Shown here piece after piece: positions 26,040 to 35,462 of a stretch of DNA of 64,000 nucleotides (its first letter is position 1; each line of letters starts with the position of its first letter). The translations under genes were made by a program, and so were the position numbers. Origin of the DNA: JAPPHY01 sp965247535 (GTDB lineage: Bacteria > Chloroflexota > Dehalococcoidia > Lucifugimonadales > UBA2985). The notes beneath the pieces are model-generated. The model ran no database searches. It was not told the DNA's origin and worked only from the letters and a program-made list of their open reading frames with translations. The DNA is taken from NCBI GenBank assembly GCA_965247535.1, contig OZ252018.1, forward strand, positions 124,001 through 188,000, in the 5' to 3' direction.

Positions 26040-27689
26040 TCAGGACTCCGCCTGCCGTGAGAAAATGGGCAGCGGCGGCTGCGCACCCTCCCTCAGCACG
26101 TCCTTGGCCGTGCCGATGAACTCGCGGAACAACGGGTGAGGCCTCGTGGGCCGCGACAGGAACTCGGGGTGAAACTGGACGCCCACCATGAAGGGATGGT
26201 CCACGATCTCGGAGGCCTCTACGAGGCTGCCGTCCGGGGACAGACCGCTCGCAATCAGCCCACCCTCCAGCAGGCGCTCACGGTACGAGTTGTTGAACTC
26301 GAAGCGGTGCCGGTGTCGCTCCTTCACTTCCGGGACGCCGAATGCCTTGGCGGCGCGGGTGCCCTCCACCAGTTGGCAGGGGTAAACGCCCAGTCGCATG
26401 GTGCCGCCCTTTTGGCGAACGGCGCGCTGGTCCGGCAACAGGTCTATCACGGGATGAGGTGTGCCCTCGTCGAACTCCGTGGAGTTAGCGTTCTCAGCGC
26501 CCAGCACGTTTCGCGCCATCTCCACCACCATGAGCTGCATTCCGAGGCACAGGCCGAGGTAGGGCACCCCTCTCTCACGCGCGTAGCGGGCCGCCTGGAT
26601 CATCCCCTCGATGCCGCGGGGGCCAAAACCGCCCGGTACCACTATGCCGCTGGACGAGTCCAGGTATTCCTCCGGCCCGTTACGCTCTATGTCCTCCGCG
26701 TTCACCCAGGTCACCTCCACCTCCCGGCCATGGAAGAGCCCGGCGTGGCGCAGCGCTTCCCGCACGGAGATGTAGGAGTCCGGCAGGTCAACGTACTTGC
26801 CCACCACTGCGATCGGCAGCGGGTTGTTGAGGTTCTTCATGCGCTCCACCATTTCGCGCCACTCCTTCATGTCGCCGCCCGGCGAGGACACGTTCAGAGA
26901 GCGGAGGATCTGGTCGGCGAGGCCCGCCTCCTCCAGGATCATGGGCACCTCGTACACGTTGGAGACCGTGGCCAGCGGCACCACGAGTGCCGGCGGTACG
27001 TCGCAGAAGAGCGATATCTTGGCGGTGATTTCGTCCGAAACGTCATGGTCGCTTCGGCAGATGATAGCGTCCGGCTGGATGCCCGTGCTGCGAAGCTCCT
27101 TTACGCTGTGCTGGGTGGGCTTGGTCTTCAGCTCGCCGGTGGAGGAGATGAACGGCAGGAAGGTGACGTGGACGTAGAATACGTTGTTCCGTCCCACGTC
27201 GTTGCGCATCTGGCGAATGGCCTCCAGGAAGGGCTGCCCCTCTATGTCGCCGACCGTGCCGCCGACCTCCACCACCACAACCTCTGCCTGCGTCTCGTCA
27301 GCCAGCTTCTTGATGCATGCCTTGATCTCGTTGGTGACGTGAGGCACGGACTGAATGGTCCCGCCCAGGAACTCGCCGCGCCTTTCTCGCGCTATGACGG
27401 AGCTGTATATCTGGCCCGCGGTCACGTTGGACGAGCTGGTCAGCCGCACGTCTATGAACCGCTCGTAGTGGCCCAGGTCCAGGTCAGTCTCCGAACCGTC
27501 GTCCGTGACGAACACCTCGCCGTGCTGGTACGGCGACATGGTCCCCGGGTCGACGTTCAGGTAGGGGTCCAGCTTCTGCACCGAGACTGAGATGCCGCGG
27601 CTCTTGAGAATGCGCCCGATCGAGGCGACGGCTATCCCCTTCCCAACGGAGCTGACCACGCCGCCCGTCACGAATACGTACCGGGTCAC
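26040..27689 (-). CDS. pyrG: CTP synthase
   Basis: Aminates UTP to CTP with glutamine and ATP. 549 residues from the GTG at 27689, so that the protein begins VTRYVFVTGGVVSSVGKG, the conserved N terminus; a frame extension upstream is not used. Synthetase domain: KLDPYLNVDPGTMSPYQHGEVFVTDDGSETDLDLGHYERF. Glutamine amidotransferase: PGGFGPRGIEGM and GLCLGMQLM with the catalytic cysteine; the His/Glu pair is in GVQFHPEF. Shine-Dalgarno is weak (GGGGAC). Confidence 0.96.
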   Translation of the reverse strand: MTRYVFVTGGVVSSVGKGIAVASIGRILKSRGISVSVQKLDPYLNVDPGTMSPYQHGEVFVTDDGSETDLDLGHYERFIDVRLTSSSNVTAGQIYSSVIARERRGEFLGGTIQSVPHVTNEIKACIKKLADETQAEVVVVEVGGTVGDIEGQPFLEAIRQMRNDVGRNNVFYVHVTFLPFISSTGELKTKPTQHSVKELRSTGIQPDAIICRSDHDVSDEITAKISLFCDVPPALVVPLATVSNVYEVPMILEEAGLADQILRSLNVSSPGGDMKEWREMVERMKNLNNPLPIAVVGKYVDLPDSYISVREALRHAGLFHGREVEVTWVNAEDIERNGPEEYLDSSSGIVVPGGFGPRGIEGMIQAARYARERGVPYLGLCLGMQLMVVEMARNVLGAENANSTEFDEGTPHPVIDLLPDQRAVRQKGGTMRLGVYPCQLVEGTRAAKAFGVPEVKERHRHRFEFNNSYRERLLEGGLIASGLSPDGSLVEASEIVDHPFMVGVQFHPEFLSRPTRPHPLFREFIGTAKDVLREGAQPPLPIFSRQAES

Positions 27690-27807
27690 GGCTGCAGTCC
27701 CCGAATAGCTGCGTCGCGTCTCCCACCGCCACGTCTGCACTGCGGCTTCATCTCAAATCGCGAGTTTCTGCGGACATTCGCCCGTTCGATATTTCTCACC
27801 ATGGCTG

Positions 27808-28068
27808 CTACGGAGTGGGTGTTGGGTCTGTGGTTGTGCCTGTTACGAAGAGGTACAAATAGAAGGCGATAAAGAGCAGAGCCAACGAGTTGGTAGCAAG
27901 TCCAGCGGCGGCTATCCCTACGCCTGAACCACTCTCCCGGCTCTGGCGCAAGCCTATAACCGAAAGCGGCATTCCCACCAGCACCAGGGGAATGGAGACT
28001 ATGCCGATGAGTGGAATCCACGCCAAGGTCACGGCGACAATGCCCAGTACCATGCCCGCGAAGTTCAC
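27808..28068 (-). CDS. Small membrane protein (DUF4190-like), unknown
   Basis: 86 residues with two hydrophobic hairpins: MVLGIVAVTLAWIPLIGIVS, followed by IPLVLVGMPLSVIGL, and GIAAAGLATNSLALLFIAFYLYLF, with a short polar tail TTTDPTPTP. The pattern resembles small DUF4190-type proteins. GTG at 28068 is preceded by AGGAG with an eight-base gap, while the in-frame ATG at 28053 lacks a good site. Role unknown. Confidence 0.6.
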   Translation of the reverse strand: MNFAGMVLGIVAVTLAWIPLIGIVSIPLVLVGMPLSVIGLRQSRESGSGVGIAAAGLATNSLALLFIAFYLYLFVTGTTTDPTPTP

Positions 28069-28258
28069 GTATTGCGCTCCTGGTACTGGTCATAGTCAAT
28101 GGAGGCTGGGAGCATTGGTGCGCGGTTACCCGGGAGGGCGCCGACGCGGCGCAGGCAACCGGTGTTCCACCCCCCGTTCCACCCCACGGCAGGATGATAG
28201 GGGGCGACGAAAGGCGTTGTCAAGTGTTTTGTTTCAGGGTTTGCGGGGAAAGCGGCCG

Positions 28259-28287
28259 TTGTCCCGCCGGGCCATAACGGCTAGAAT
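28259..28287 (+). promoter_or_regulatory. Promoter of sppA
   Basis: TTGTCC (28259-28264), a 17-base spacer, TAGAAT (28282-28287). It lies 65 bases before the ATG. Confidence 0.55.
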
Positions 28288-28352
28288 TGGGCCTACGCGC
28301 AGGCTCGCAGGGAGAAACTGCACGCCAATCGCCGGCAGGAAGGATATTCGCC

Positions 28353-29165
28353 ATGATCATGGTTCGCCGTCGCAGCCGTATAGCGGTCGTGGAGCTCTTC
28401 GGCGTTATCGGAAGCTCCGTGCGGAAGGCCGTCTACGGCCGCATCTTCGACGATATCCGCCGTAACCGCGCCATCAAGGCGCTGGTGGTGGACATCGACT
28501 CGCCGGGCGGATCGGCCATGGACTCCGAGTACATCCACATGAGCCTCTCGAAAATAGCGGCGACCAGGCCGGTGGTGGCCTTCATAGGCGGGATGGGCGC
28601 CTCGGGTGGCTACATGGCCAGCTGTGCAGCACACCACGTGGTGGCCATGCCCGGCTCGCTGGTCGGCTCCATTGGCGTCATCTCCGCCCGCCCGGTGCTC
28701 CAGTCGCTCCTGGAGAGGATCGGCGTGTCCGTATCCGTCAGCAAGAGTGCGCCCATGAAGGACATGGGCGCACTCTACCGCGAGCCCACGCCCGAGGAGG
28801 AGGCGAGGATGCAGGCGCTGGTCGACGAGCTCTACGATTCGTTTGTGGCGAAGGTGGCGACGGCAAGGGGCATGTCGGACGACCAGGCCAGGCTCCACGC
28901 CACGGGCGAGGTGTTTACGGGCCGGCGCGCGCTGGAGATGGGCCTTGTGGACGAGCTTGGCGACCTGGACCGTGCTATCGAGGTGGCCGCCGGGCTTGCG
29001 CACCTCCCGGTGCCCGAACGGCCTCAGTACGTGCGGGCCCACCGGCCGCTGCGCGCGCGGCTGCTCGGAAGCTTCGGAGCGTCGCTGGCGGACAGGCTCG
29101 TGGAGGAGACGGAGCGCCGCCTCACGGACAGGGTCTTCTACCTGCCACCGGGCTGGGGCGTGTAG
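28353..29165 (+). CDS. sppA: Signal peptide peptidase SppA-type serine protease (S49)
   Basis: Serine/lysine-dyad protease of the S49 family that degrades cleaved signal peptides. 270 residues from the ATG at 28353 (Shine-Dalgarno AGGAAGGA). Nucleophile serine in GGMGASGGYMAS; GSLVGSIGVIS; the lysine dyad partner in SVSKSAPMKDMG. Unlike Escherichia coli SppA it is a single-domain short form and has no N-terminal membrane segment, so it is predicted to be cytosolic or peripherally bound. Confidence 0.9.
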   Translation: MIMVRRRSRIAVVELFGVIGSSVRKAVYGRIFDDIRRNRAIKALVVDIDSPGGSAMDSEYIHMSLSKIAATRPVVAFIGGMGASGGYMASCAAHHVVAMPGSLVGSIGVISARPVLQSLLERIGVSVSVSKSAPMKDMGALYREPTPEEEARMQALVDELYDSFVAKVATARGMSDDQARLHATGEVFTGRRALEMGLVDELGDLDRAIEVAAGLAHLPVPERPQYVRAHRPLRARLLGSFGASLADRLVEETERRLTDRVFYLPPGWGV

Positions 29166-29180
29166 GCAGACGCGGGCGAT

Positions 29181-30374
29181 CTAAGCCTGATCACTGTCCT
29201 CTTCGTCCAGCTCCTCGTCGAGGCCTGATGGCAGCTCCGGGACGGCCGAAGACAGCTCGGCTACGGGGATCCCTCTCTGCTGTCGTAGCGCGTCGATCCT
29301 GTTCAAAGGCCGCTCCAGGGCCCTCGCCCGAGTTCCGCTCAGTTGCGTGTAGGCTCTCTGAGCAGACTCCAGTCGGCTTCCCACCGCATCCACGCTGCCC
29401 TTGAACTTCTTCCACTCATCGTTGAACCGGCCCATAAGCGAGAGCACTTCCTCCTCCGCCTTGCGCAGGGCAAAGTTCTCCGCCGCCTGGCGGATGATGG
29501 CAAGCACGGCAAAGAGCGTGAGTGGGGAGCAGCACACGACCCTTCTCTGCAGGCCGAAGTCTATGAGCGCAGGGTCGTGCTCGTGTACGAACGCATAGAC
29601 ACTCTCGTTGGGTATGAGAAGGAGCACGTAGTCCACCGTCCCGCCCTCCGGGTCTATGTACTCCCTGCCGGTAATGTCGCTGATGTGCCCATGAACATCC
29701 CGGATGAACGCCCTGCTGAATCTGTCCCTCTCGTCGTCGGTGCTGGCCCCCAGGTACTGGACGTAGTTGTCCAGCGGGAACTTCACGTCCATGTTGATTC
29801 TCATGCCGCTCGGGAGGTAGAAGGCGAAGTCCGGGCGCGAGCCGGCTTGGCTGCTGTGCACCTGCTTGGAGTAGTTCACGCCTTCCTGAAGGCCCATAAC
29901 GCGCAGGACGTCCTCCGCCATGCGCTCCCCCCACTGCCCGCGTACGCGCGTATTGCTGAGCGCCTCGCGAAGTGTACCCGTGGATACGCTCAATGACTTG
30001 GTCTGCTCGGCCATGTTCTTCAGCTCGGTGCTCAGCTCGCTGGCCTTGGCCTCGCGCTCCTTCTCCACCCTGTTCACCAGGCTGGTGACCTCGCCCAGCG
30101 TGCGAGCCATCTGGTCCAGTCGCTGATCGATCAGCTGCTTCTTGGTGTCCAGCTCAGCAGTTTGGGATTCCGATTGTCGCTGAAGACGCTCACCAGCCAG
30201 GGTCAGGAGAGTCTCCGTACTCTGGTTCAACACCGATTGGGACATCTCCCTCAGTTCTTCTCTGAAGGAATCTGCTGTAATTCTCTGCCTGCCCTGCCTA
30301 TAGAGAAGTACAACCAGTACTCCGGCGACCGCAAGGAGTCCAGCGACCAGCAATAGGAGAATAACAGTGTCCAT
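29181..30374 (-). CDS. rmuC: DNA recombination protein RmuC
   Basis: RmuC-family protein, thought to limit DNA inversions and carrying a PD-(D/E)XK-like nuclease core. 397 residues: an N-terminal membrane anchor (3-24, VILLLLVAGLLAVAGVLVVLL), a coiled coil (about 40-140) and the core with GQWGERMAEDVLR, GSRPDFAFYLPSGMRINMDVKFPLDNY and DYVLLLIPNESVYAF. An acidic tail ends LDEEDSD. ATG at 30374. Transcribed on its own behind leuD with a gap of about 100 bases. Confidence 0.94.
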   Translation of the reverse strand: MDTVILLLLVAGLLAVAGVLVVLLYRQGRQRITADSFREELREMSQSVLNQSTETLLTLAGERLQRQSESQTAELDTKKQLIDQRLDQMARTLGEVTSLVNRVEKEREAKASELSTELKNMAEQTKSLSVSTGTLREALSNTRVRGQWGERMAEDVLRVMGLQEGVNYSKQVHSSQAGSRPDFAFYLPSGMRINMDVKFPLDNYVQYLGASTDDERDRFSRAFIRDVHGHISDITGREYIDPEGGTVDYVLLLIPNESVYAFVHEHDPALIDFGLQRRVVCCSPLTLFAVLAIIRQAAENFALRKAEEEVLSLMGRFNDEWKKFKGSVDAVGSRLESAQRAYTQLSGTRARALERPLNRIDALRQQRGIPVAELSSAVPELPSGLDEELDEEDSDQA

Positions 30375-30471
30375 GTCAGATTCTCTTGGCCTCCGTAGAG
30401 ATGACAGGGCTGCCGTAGTCCATAGTCGGCACGGCAGCCCTGGGCATGCGGATGGCCCGGCGGAGAGGCGG

Positions 30472-31092
30472 CTAGGAGCGAGGCCGCGGTAAGTTGCGCT
30501 CCTCGTATGCCGAGATCTTCTCCTCGTGCTGGAGCGTCAGCGCGATGTCGTCGAGGCCGTTCAGCAGGCAGTGGCGCCGGAACTCGTGCGTCTGCGGGTC
30601 GTTGTGCACCACGAACGGAATCGACAGGCCGTCGTCGTCCGTCAGAAGGCAGGTCTCCAGATCCACAGTCAGCCGGTAACCCGGCTCCTCCTTGGCCTTC
30701 ATCATGATGAGGTTGACCTGGTCCTCCGGCAGGTGCACAGGCACAATGCCGTTGTCGAAGCAGTTCTTGTGGAAAATCTCGGCGAAGCTGGGCGCGATGA
30801 TCGCCCGGAACCCGTAGTCCAGAAGCGCCCACGGTGCATGCTCTCGCGAGGAACCGCTGCCGAAGTTGCGGCCTGTAACCAGTACGGTGGATCCTCGGTA
30901 GCCCGGAATGTTCAGCTCAAAGTCCGGGTTGGGCTGGCCGTCCGGCAGGAACCTCCACGCAGAGAACAGAAAGGGGCCAAAGCCCGTGCGCTCGATGCGC
31001 TTCAGGTAGACGGCCGGTATGATCTGGTCCGTATCGACGTTTTCCCGGTCCAGGGCTGCGACAACGCCGTTCAGTTTCTCGAATGGCTCCAT
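30472..31092 (-). CDS. leuD: 3-isopropylmalate dehydratase small subunit
   Basis: Swivelling subunit of isopropylmalate isomerase in leucine biosynthesis, partner of LeuC. 206 residues with GRNFGSGSSREHAPWALLDYGFRAIIAPSFAEIFHKNCFDNGIVP, the LeuD signature. ATG at 31092 follows AAAGGAGCACGTC. It begins 22 bases after leuC and is last in the leuA-leuC-leuD run. Confidence 0.97.
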   Translation of the reverse strand: MEPFEKLNGVVAALDRENVDTDQIIPAVYLKRIERTGFGPFLFSAWRFLPDGQPNPDFELNIPGYRGSTVLVTGRNFGSGSSREHAPWALLDYGFRAIIAPSFAEIFHKNCFDNGIVPVHLPEDQVNLIMMKAKEEPGYRLTVDLETCLLTDDDGLSIPFVVHNDPQTHEFRRHCLLNGLDDIALTLQHEEKISAYEERNLPRPRS

Positions 31093-31114
31093 GACGTGCT
31101 CCTTTGTGGTTTGT

Positions 31115-32524
31115 CTACGACATCATCTGCCACTCGCGGATGTCCACGAAGTGGCCTGCAATGGCGGCGGCCGCGGCCATCTGCGGGCTCACGAGGTGAG
31201 TCCGGCCGCCGGGGCCCTGCCGTCCTTCGAAGTTGCGATTGGAGGTGGACGCGCATCGCTGTCCCGGCTGCAGTATGTCCGGGTTCATGCCCAGGCACAT
31301 TGAGCAGCCCGCCTCACGCCAGTCAAGGCCGGCGTCCTTGAAGACGCGGTCGAGACCCTCGGCCTCCGCCTGCAGCTTGATCGCCGTGGAGCCGGGCACC
31401 ACCATTGCGTACACGTCAGAGTGCACCTGCCGACCCTTCACCACAGCCGCAGCGGACCGCAGGTCCTCGATGCGCGAGTTGGTGCACGAGCCGATGAACA
31501 CGTTGTCCAGTCGGATGTCCTGGATAGCCGTGTCCGGCTGAAGGCCCATGTAAGTAAGGGCGCGCTCGGCGGCAGACCGTTCGCGATCCGTGTCCAGGGA
31601 TGACGGATTCGGCACGCGGCCCGTAACCGGCACCACCATGCCGGGGTTTGTGCCCCACGTCACGTACGGCACAAGGCTTCCGGCGTCTATCTTCACCACG
31701 CGGTCGTAGACGGCGTCCGGATCGGATGCCAGGGAGCGCCAACGCTCCACGGCCTTCTCGAACTCCTCGCCCTGTGGCGCGTTCGTCCTGCCTCGCACGT
31801 ACTCGAACGTGGTATCGTCCGGCGCGATCATTCCCGTGCGGGCGCCCGCCTCGATCGACATGTTGCACACCGTCATGCGACCTTCCATCGACAGGCTTCG
31901 TATCGCCTCGCCCGTATACTCGATTGCGTGGCCTATACCCCCGTCCACGCCTATGTGGCCTATGATGCCCAGAATCACGTCCTTGGCCGTGACCCCTGGG
32001 GGGAGCGTGCCGTCCACCCGCACCTCCATGGTCTTGGGCCGCGCCAGAGCCAGGCACTGCGTGCTCAGCACCTGCTCGATCTGAGTGGTCCCGATGGCCA
32101 TGGCCAGCGCACCGAAGGCGCCGTGCGTGGCAGTGTGGCTGTCTCCGCAGACGATTGTCTTGCCGGGCTGCGTGTAGCCCTGCTCCGGCCCTATTATGTG
32201 GACTATGCCCTGGCCGGGGCTGTTCATGTCGTAGAGGGTGAGCCCGAACTCGTTACAGTTGTTGGTCAGGGCCTCGACCTGCCTGCGCGAAGTCTCGTCC
32301 GCGATGGGCAGTGAACGGTCGGAGGTTGGCACGTTGTGGTCCGCCGTGCACACTGTCAGGTCCGGGCGCCTCACCTGTCGCTCGGCCATTCGCAGCCCGT
32401 CGAAGGCCTGAGGCGAGGTGACCTCGTGCACCAGGTGCAGGTCCACGTACACGATGGTGGCCTGACCGGCCTCATCGTGGACGACGTGAGCGTCCCATAT
32501 CTTCTCGAACATGGTCTTGGGCAT
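31115..32524 (-). CDS. leuC: 3-isopropylmalate dehydratase large subunit
   Basis: [4Fe-4S] dehydratase interconverting 2- and 3-isopropylmalate with LeuD. 469 residues, as in Escherichia coli. Cluster cysteines are present: FIGSCTNSRIEDL and the CSMCLGMNPD pair. VCGDSHTATHGAFGALA and MTVCNMSIEAGARTGMIAPD are typical. ATG at 32524, preceded by CGGAGGAAAGCCGAC. It lies about 60 bases after leuA on the same strand. Confidence 0.98.
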   Translation of the reverse strand: MPKTMFEKIWDAHVVHDEAGQATIVYVDLHLVHEVTSPQAFDGLRMAERQVRRPDLTVCTADHNVPTSDRSLPIADETSRRQVEALTNNCNEFGLTLYDMNSPGQGIVHIIGPEQGYTQPGKTIVCGDSHTATHGAFGALAMAIGTTQIEQVLSTQCLALARPKTMEVRVDGTLPPGVTAKDVILGIIGHIGVDGGIGHAIEYTGEAIRSLSMEGRMTVCNMSIEAGARTGMIAPDDTTFEYVRGRTNAPQGEEFEKAVERWRSLASDPDAVYDRVVKIDAGSLVPYVTWGTNPGMVVPVTGRVPNPSSLDTDRERSAAERALTYMGLQPDTAIQDIRLDNVFIGSCTNSRIEDLRSAAAVVKGRQVHSDVYAMVVPGSTAIKLQAEAEGLDRVFKDAGLDWREAGCSMCLGMNPDILQPGQRCASTSNRNFEGRQGPGGRTHLVSPQMAAAAAIAGHFVDIREWQMMS

Positions 32525-32584
32525 GTCGGCTTTCCTCCGGTCTAGCTGTTTTCGAGTGGCAATGCGAATACGGGGCGTGGTGTG

Positions 32585-34135
32585 TCAGGCTCTTGCAGCG
32601 GTTACCTCGGCCTCCGGCACTCCTTCTATGGACATCAGCTTGTTGAGTGCGTTGACGTAGGCCTTGGCGGCCGCCACGATGATGTCCGTGGAGGAGCCGC
32701 GCCCGGTATACACCTTGCCGCCCTTCTCAATGCGAATGGTGGCGTCGCCAATGGCGTCGGTGCCCTCGGTGACGGCGCCGATGGAGAACTCCTTGAGCGT
32801 ATTGGAGACGCGCAGGATGCGGTTGATTGCCAGGTAGACGGCGTCGACCGGGCCGGTGCCGGTTGCGGCGTCCGTCAGCACCTCACCGCTCGGGGCTACC
32901 AGCCGCACGGTGGCAGTCGGGATCTCGTGGTCGCCGCAGGAGACCTGCACGTGGTCCAGCCGGAACAGCTCGATTTCCGTGCGGCGCCGGTCGCTCATCA
33001 GCGCCTCCAGATCCCTGTCCGTGACCTCCCGCTTGCGGTCCGCCAGCTCCTTGAAGTCCTGGAACGTACGGTCCAGCTCCTCCTGCGTCAGGTGGTATCC
33101 CAGCTCCTCCAGGCGAGCGCGGAGTCCTGCGCGGCCGCTCAGCTTCCCCAGCACCAGGCTGCTGCCCGGTATGCCGATAGACTGCGGGTCCATGATCTCG
33201 TAGGTGGCGCGCTCCTTGATGACGCCGTCCTGGTGAATGCCGGAGGCATGCCTGAAGGCGTTCTGACCGACAATCGCCTTGTTGGGCTGGACGGAGAAGC
33301 CGGTTATGTCGCTCACCAGCCGGCTGGTGCGGTACAGCTGGGTTGTGTCAATGCCCACGCCGGCCCCGAAGTAGTCGCTCCGCGTGGCCAGGGACATGAT
33401 GACCTCTTCCAGCGACGCGTTGCCGGCCCTCTCTCCGATGCCATTGATGCACCCCTCCACCTGCCGCACACCGACTTTCACCGCGGCCAGGCTGTTGGCC
33501 ACGGCCAGGCCCAGGTCGTTGTGGCAGTGAACGGAGATGACCGCCTTGCCGATGTTGGGGACGTTCTCCCGGATACCCACCAACAGCCGTGCGAACTCCT
33601 CCGGGATGGTGTAGCCCACGGTGTCCGGGATGTTGACCGTTGTAGCGCCGGCGTTGATGGTGGCCTCCAGGAGGGCGTACAGGTAGTCCGGCTCGGTCCG
33701 CGTGGCGTCCATGGGCGAGAATTCGATATCGTCGTAGTAGCTCTTTGCCCTCTCCACCGCGGCCACGGCCATCTCCATGACCTCCTCGCGGTTCTTGCGG
33801 AGCTGGTGCATGATGTGGATGTCAGAACTGGAGAGGAAGACGTGAATTCGGGGCCTCTCGGCGCCGCGGAGGGCCTCACCCGCGCGGTCCACGGCGTTCA
33901 GGTTGGCGTGGGCCAGCGAAGCGATTATCGGCCGGCGGATCTCCGCTGCTATGGTCTGGACGGCCAGGAAGTCCCCGGGGGAGCTGGCAGCGAACCCCGC
34001 CTCGATAACGTCCACCTGCAGCCGCTCGAGCTGACGGGCGATCTCCACCTTCTCCTCGAGCGTCATGGCTGCGCCGGCGGCCTGTTCGCCGTCGCGCAGT
34101 GTGGTATCGAATATGATTACCTTGTCCTCAGGCAT
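32585..34135 (-). CDS. leuA: 2-isopropylmalate synthase
   Basis: Condenses 2-oxoisovalerate and acetyl-CoA, the committed step to leucine. 516 residues from the ATG at 34135, which has AAGGAG about ten bases upstream; the longer frame opening at 34192 is not supported. Catalytic TIM barrel: FDTTLRDGEQAAGA (1-25), the HCHNDLGLAVANSLAA metal site and GIGERAGNASLEE. The C-terminal LeuA allosteric dimer domain (from about residue 380) includes GTGPVDAVYLAINRIL. A possible leader peptide lies upstream. Confidence 0.97.
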   Translation of the reverse strand: MPEDKVIIFDTTLRDGEQAAGAAMTLEEKVEIARQLERLQVDVIEAGFAASSPGDFLAVQTIAAEIRRPIIASLAHANLNAVDRAGEALRGAERPRIHVFLSSSDIHIMHQLRKNREEVMEMAVAAVERAKSYYDDIEFSPMDATRTEPDYLYALLEATINAGATTVNIPDTVGYTIPEEFARLLVGIRENVPNIGKAVISVHCHNDLGLAVANSLAAVKVGVRQVEGCINGIGERAGNASLEEVIMSLATRSDYFGAGVGIDTTQLYRTSRLVSDITGFSVQPNKAIVGQNAFRHASGIHQDGVIKERATYEIMDPQSIGIPGSSLVLGKLSGRAGLRARLEELGYHLTQEELDRTFQDFKELADRKREVTDRDLEALMSDRRRTEIELFRLDHVQVSCGDHEIPTATVRLVAPSGEVLTDAATGTGPVDAVYLAINRILRVSNTLKEFSIGAVTEGTDAIGDATIRIEKGGKVYTGRGSSTDIIVAAAKAYVNALNKLMSIEGVPEAEVTAARA

Positions 34136-34278
34136 TGCTTGAATACTCCTTAGTCTGTTGCGGGCCGCTCCGGCACGATGTGGCCGTCGCATGGGCTTGT
34201 GCGCAAACCGACATCCCTATTGAGTGGGGCGCGGTTACCCGCAGAGTGTTGTTTCGGTAGGTAAGCTGCTTGAGGGGG

Positions 34279-34377
34279 CTAAAGGACAACGCGGTCCGCC
34301 GAGACGACCCCTGCCATAAGCCGTCCCTTGTGGCGAACCACGCTTAGTACCTCTGAAGAGAAGTTCTTGCTGCGCAT
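34279..34377 (-). CDS. Possible leader peptide upstream of leuA
   Basis: A 32-codon ORF starting ATG at 34377, ten bases after a perfect TATAAT on the same strand, so the mRNA would be nearly leaderless. The peptide starts MRSKNF and ends GVVSADRVVL; seven of 32 residues are Val and three are Leu. Valine/leucine enrichment directly upstream of leuA suggests ribosome-mediated attenuation, but I see no clean terminator hairpin in the 143 bases between its stop and leuA. It may be a chance ORF. Confidence 0.35.
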   Translation of the reverse strand: MRSKNFSSEVLSVVRHKGRLMAGVVSADRVVL

Positions 34378-34387
34378 GAGCCGCGCC

Positions 34388-34393
34388 ATTATA
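34388..34393 (-). promoter_or_regulatory. -10 hexamer in front of leuA leader
   Basis: TATAAT on the minus strand at 34388-34393, overlapping the end of the ilvC-leuA gap. The -35 position reads TTCCTC (34411-34416, inside the ilvC 3' end), a weak match. Confidence 0.5.
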
Positions 34394-34398
34394 CCAGA

Positions 34399-35394
34399 CT
34401 ACGGGTTCCTGAGGAACCCCATCATCTCCCGGAGCGTCTTGCCCACGCTCTCGATGGGGTGGTCGGCGTCCTCCTGGCGCATGACGTTGAACCGCGGCCG
34501 CCCCTCGTCATTCTCGGAGATCCACTCGCGGGCGAAGGAGCCGTTCTGGATTTCCTCCAGGATTCGCTTCATGTTCTCCTTGACGTGGTCGTCCACCACG
34601 CGCGGGCCGCGGCTGTAGTCGCCGTACTCCGCCGTGTCGCTGACCGAGAAGCGCATGTATTCCAGGCCGCCCTGGTAGATGAGGTCCACGATGAGCTTCA
34701 GCTCGTGAAGACACTCGAAGTATGCGGACTCCGGCTGGTAGCCGGCCTCCACCAGCGTCTCGAAACCGGCCTTGATGAGGGCGCTGACGCCGCCGCAGAG
34801 TATCGTCTGCTCCCCGAAGAGGTCCGTTTCCGTCTCCTCCTTGAAGGTGGTCTCCAGCACGCCAGCGCGCGTGCACCCGACCCCCTTGGCGTATGCCAGG
34901 CCCAACTCCCTTGCGCTGCCGGAGGCGTCCTGGTGAATGGCCAGCAGACCGGGCACGCCGGAGCCCTGCGTGAATATCTCCCTCATGCGATGGCCGGGCG
35001 CTTTGGGCGCGACCATGGTCACGTCTACGTTGGGGGGAGGCGCAATCTGACCGTAGTGTATGTTGAACCCGTGGGCGAACATCAGGGTCTTGCCCTCTTG
35101 AAGGTGCGGCTGGATCGACTCGCGGTAGATCCTGGCCTGCAGGTGGTCCGGTACCAGCATCATCGTCATGTCCGCCTGCTGCGCCACTTCCGCGACGGTG
35201 TCCACGCGCAGGCCGGCCTCCTCCGCTTTGGCCCAGCTGGAGCTGCCCTCGTACAAACCAACGACCACGTCAACGCCGCTGTCCTTCAGGCTCAGCGCGT
35301 GGGCGTGTCCCTGGCTCCCGTACCCGATGACCCCTACCGTCCTGCCATCCAGCAGGGTGAGGTCAGCGTCGTTCTCGTAGTAGATGGTGGCCAT
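34399..35394 (-). CDS. ilvC: Ketol-acid reductoisomerase
   Basis: NAD(P)H- and Mg-dependent enzyme turning acetolactate into dihydroxyisovalerate in valine/isoleucine/leucine synthesis. 331 residues, the short class I form. Rossmann motif VIGYGSQGHAHALSL, cofactor loop LYEGSSSW, GHRMREIFTQGSGVPGLLA, and C-terminal FECLHELKLIVDLIYQGGLEYM plus TAEYGDYSRGPRVV metal-site helices. ATG at 35394 follows AGAGGAGCCAACC. It is transcribed after ilvH with a 68-base gap. Confidence 0.97.
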   Translation of the reverse strand: MATIYYENDADLTLLDGRTVGVIGYGSQGHAHALSLKDSGVDVVVGLYEGSSSWAKAEEAGLRVDTVAEVAQQADMTMMLVPDHLQARIYRESIQPHLQEGKTLMFAHGFNIHYGQIAPPPNVDVTMVAPKAPGHRMREIFTQGSGVPGLLAIHQDASGSARELGLAYAKGVGCTRAGVLETTFKEETETDLFGEQTILCGGVSALIKAGFETLVEAGYQPESAYFECLHELKLIVDLIYQGGLEYMRFSVSDTAEYGDYSRGPRVVDDHVKENMKRILEEIQNGSFAREWISENDEGRPRFNVMRQEDADHPIESVGKTLREMMGFLRNP

Positions 35395-35462
35395 GTTGGT
35401 TGGCTCCTCTTCTGTAGGTTGGGCAGCCGGGTTGCGTGCCGGAAGCGTGCGGCTCCGGAGCG

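Noticed and set aside
26136..27590. 484-codon plus-strand ORF opposite pyrG
   Set aside because: Same reason: the pyrG frame holds the conserved motifs and start.
32582..34153. Long plus-strand ORF of 523 codons opposite leuA
   Set aside because: Antisense shadow of a high-GC gene; it is rich in Val, Leu, His and Arg without any motif, while the leuA frame has full family signatures.
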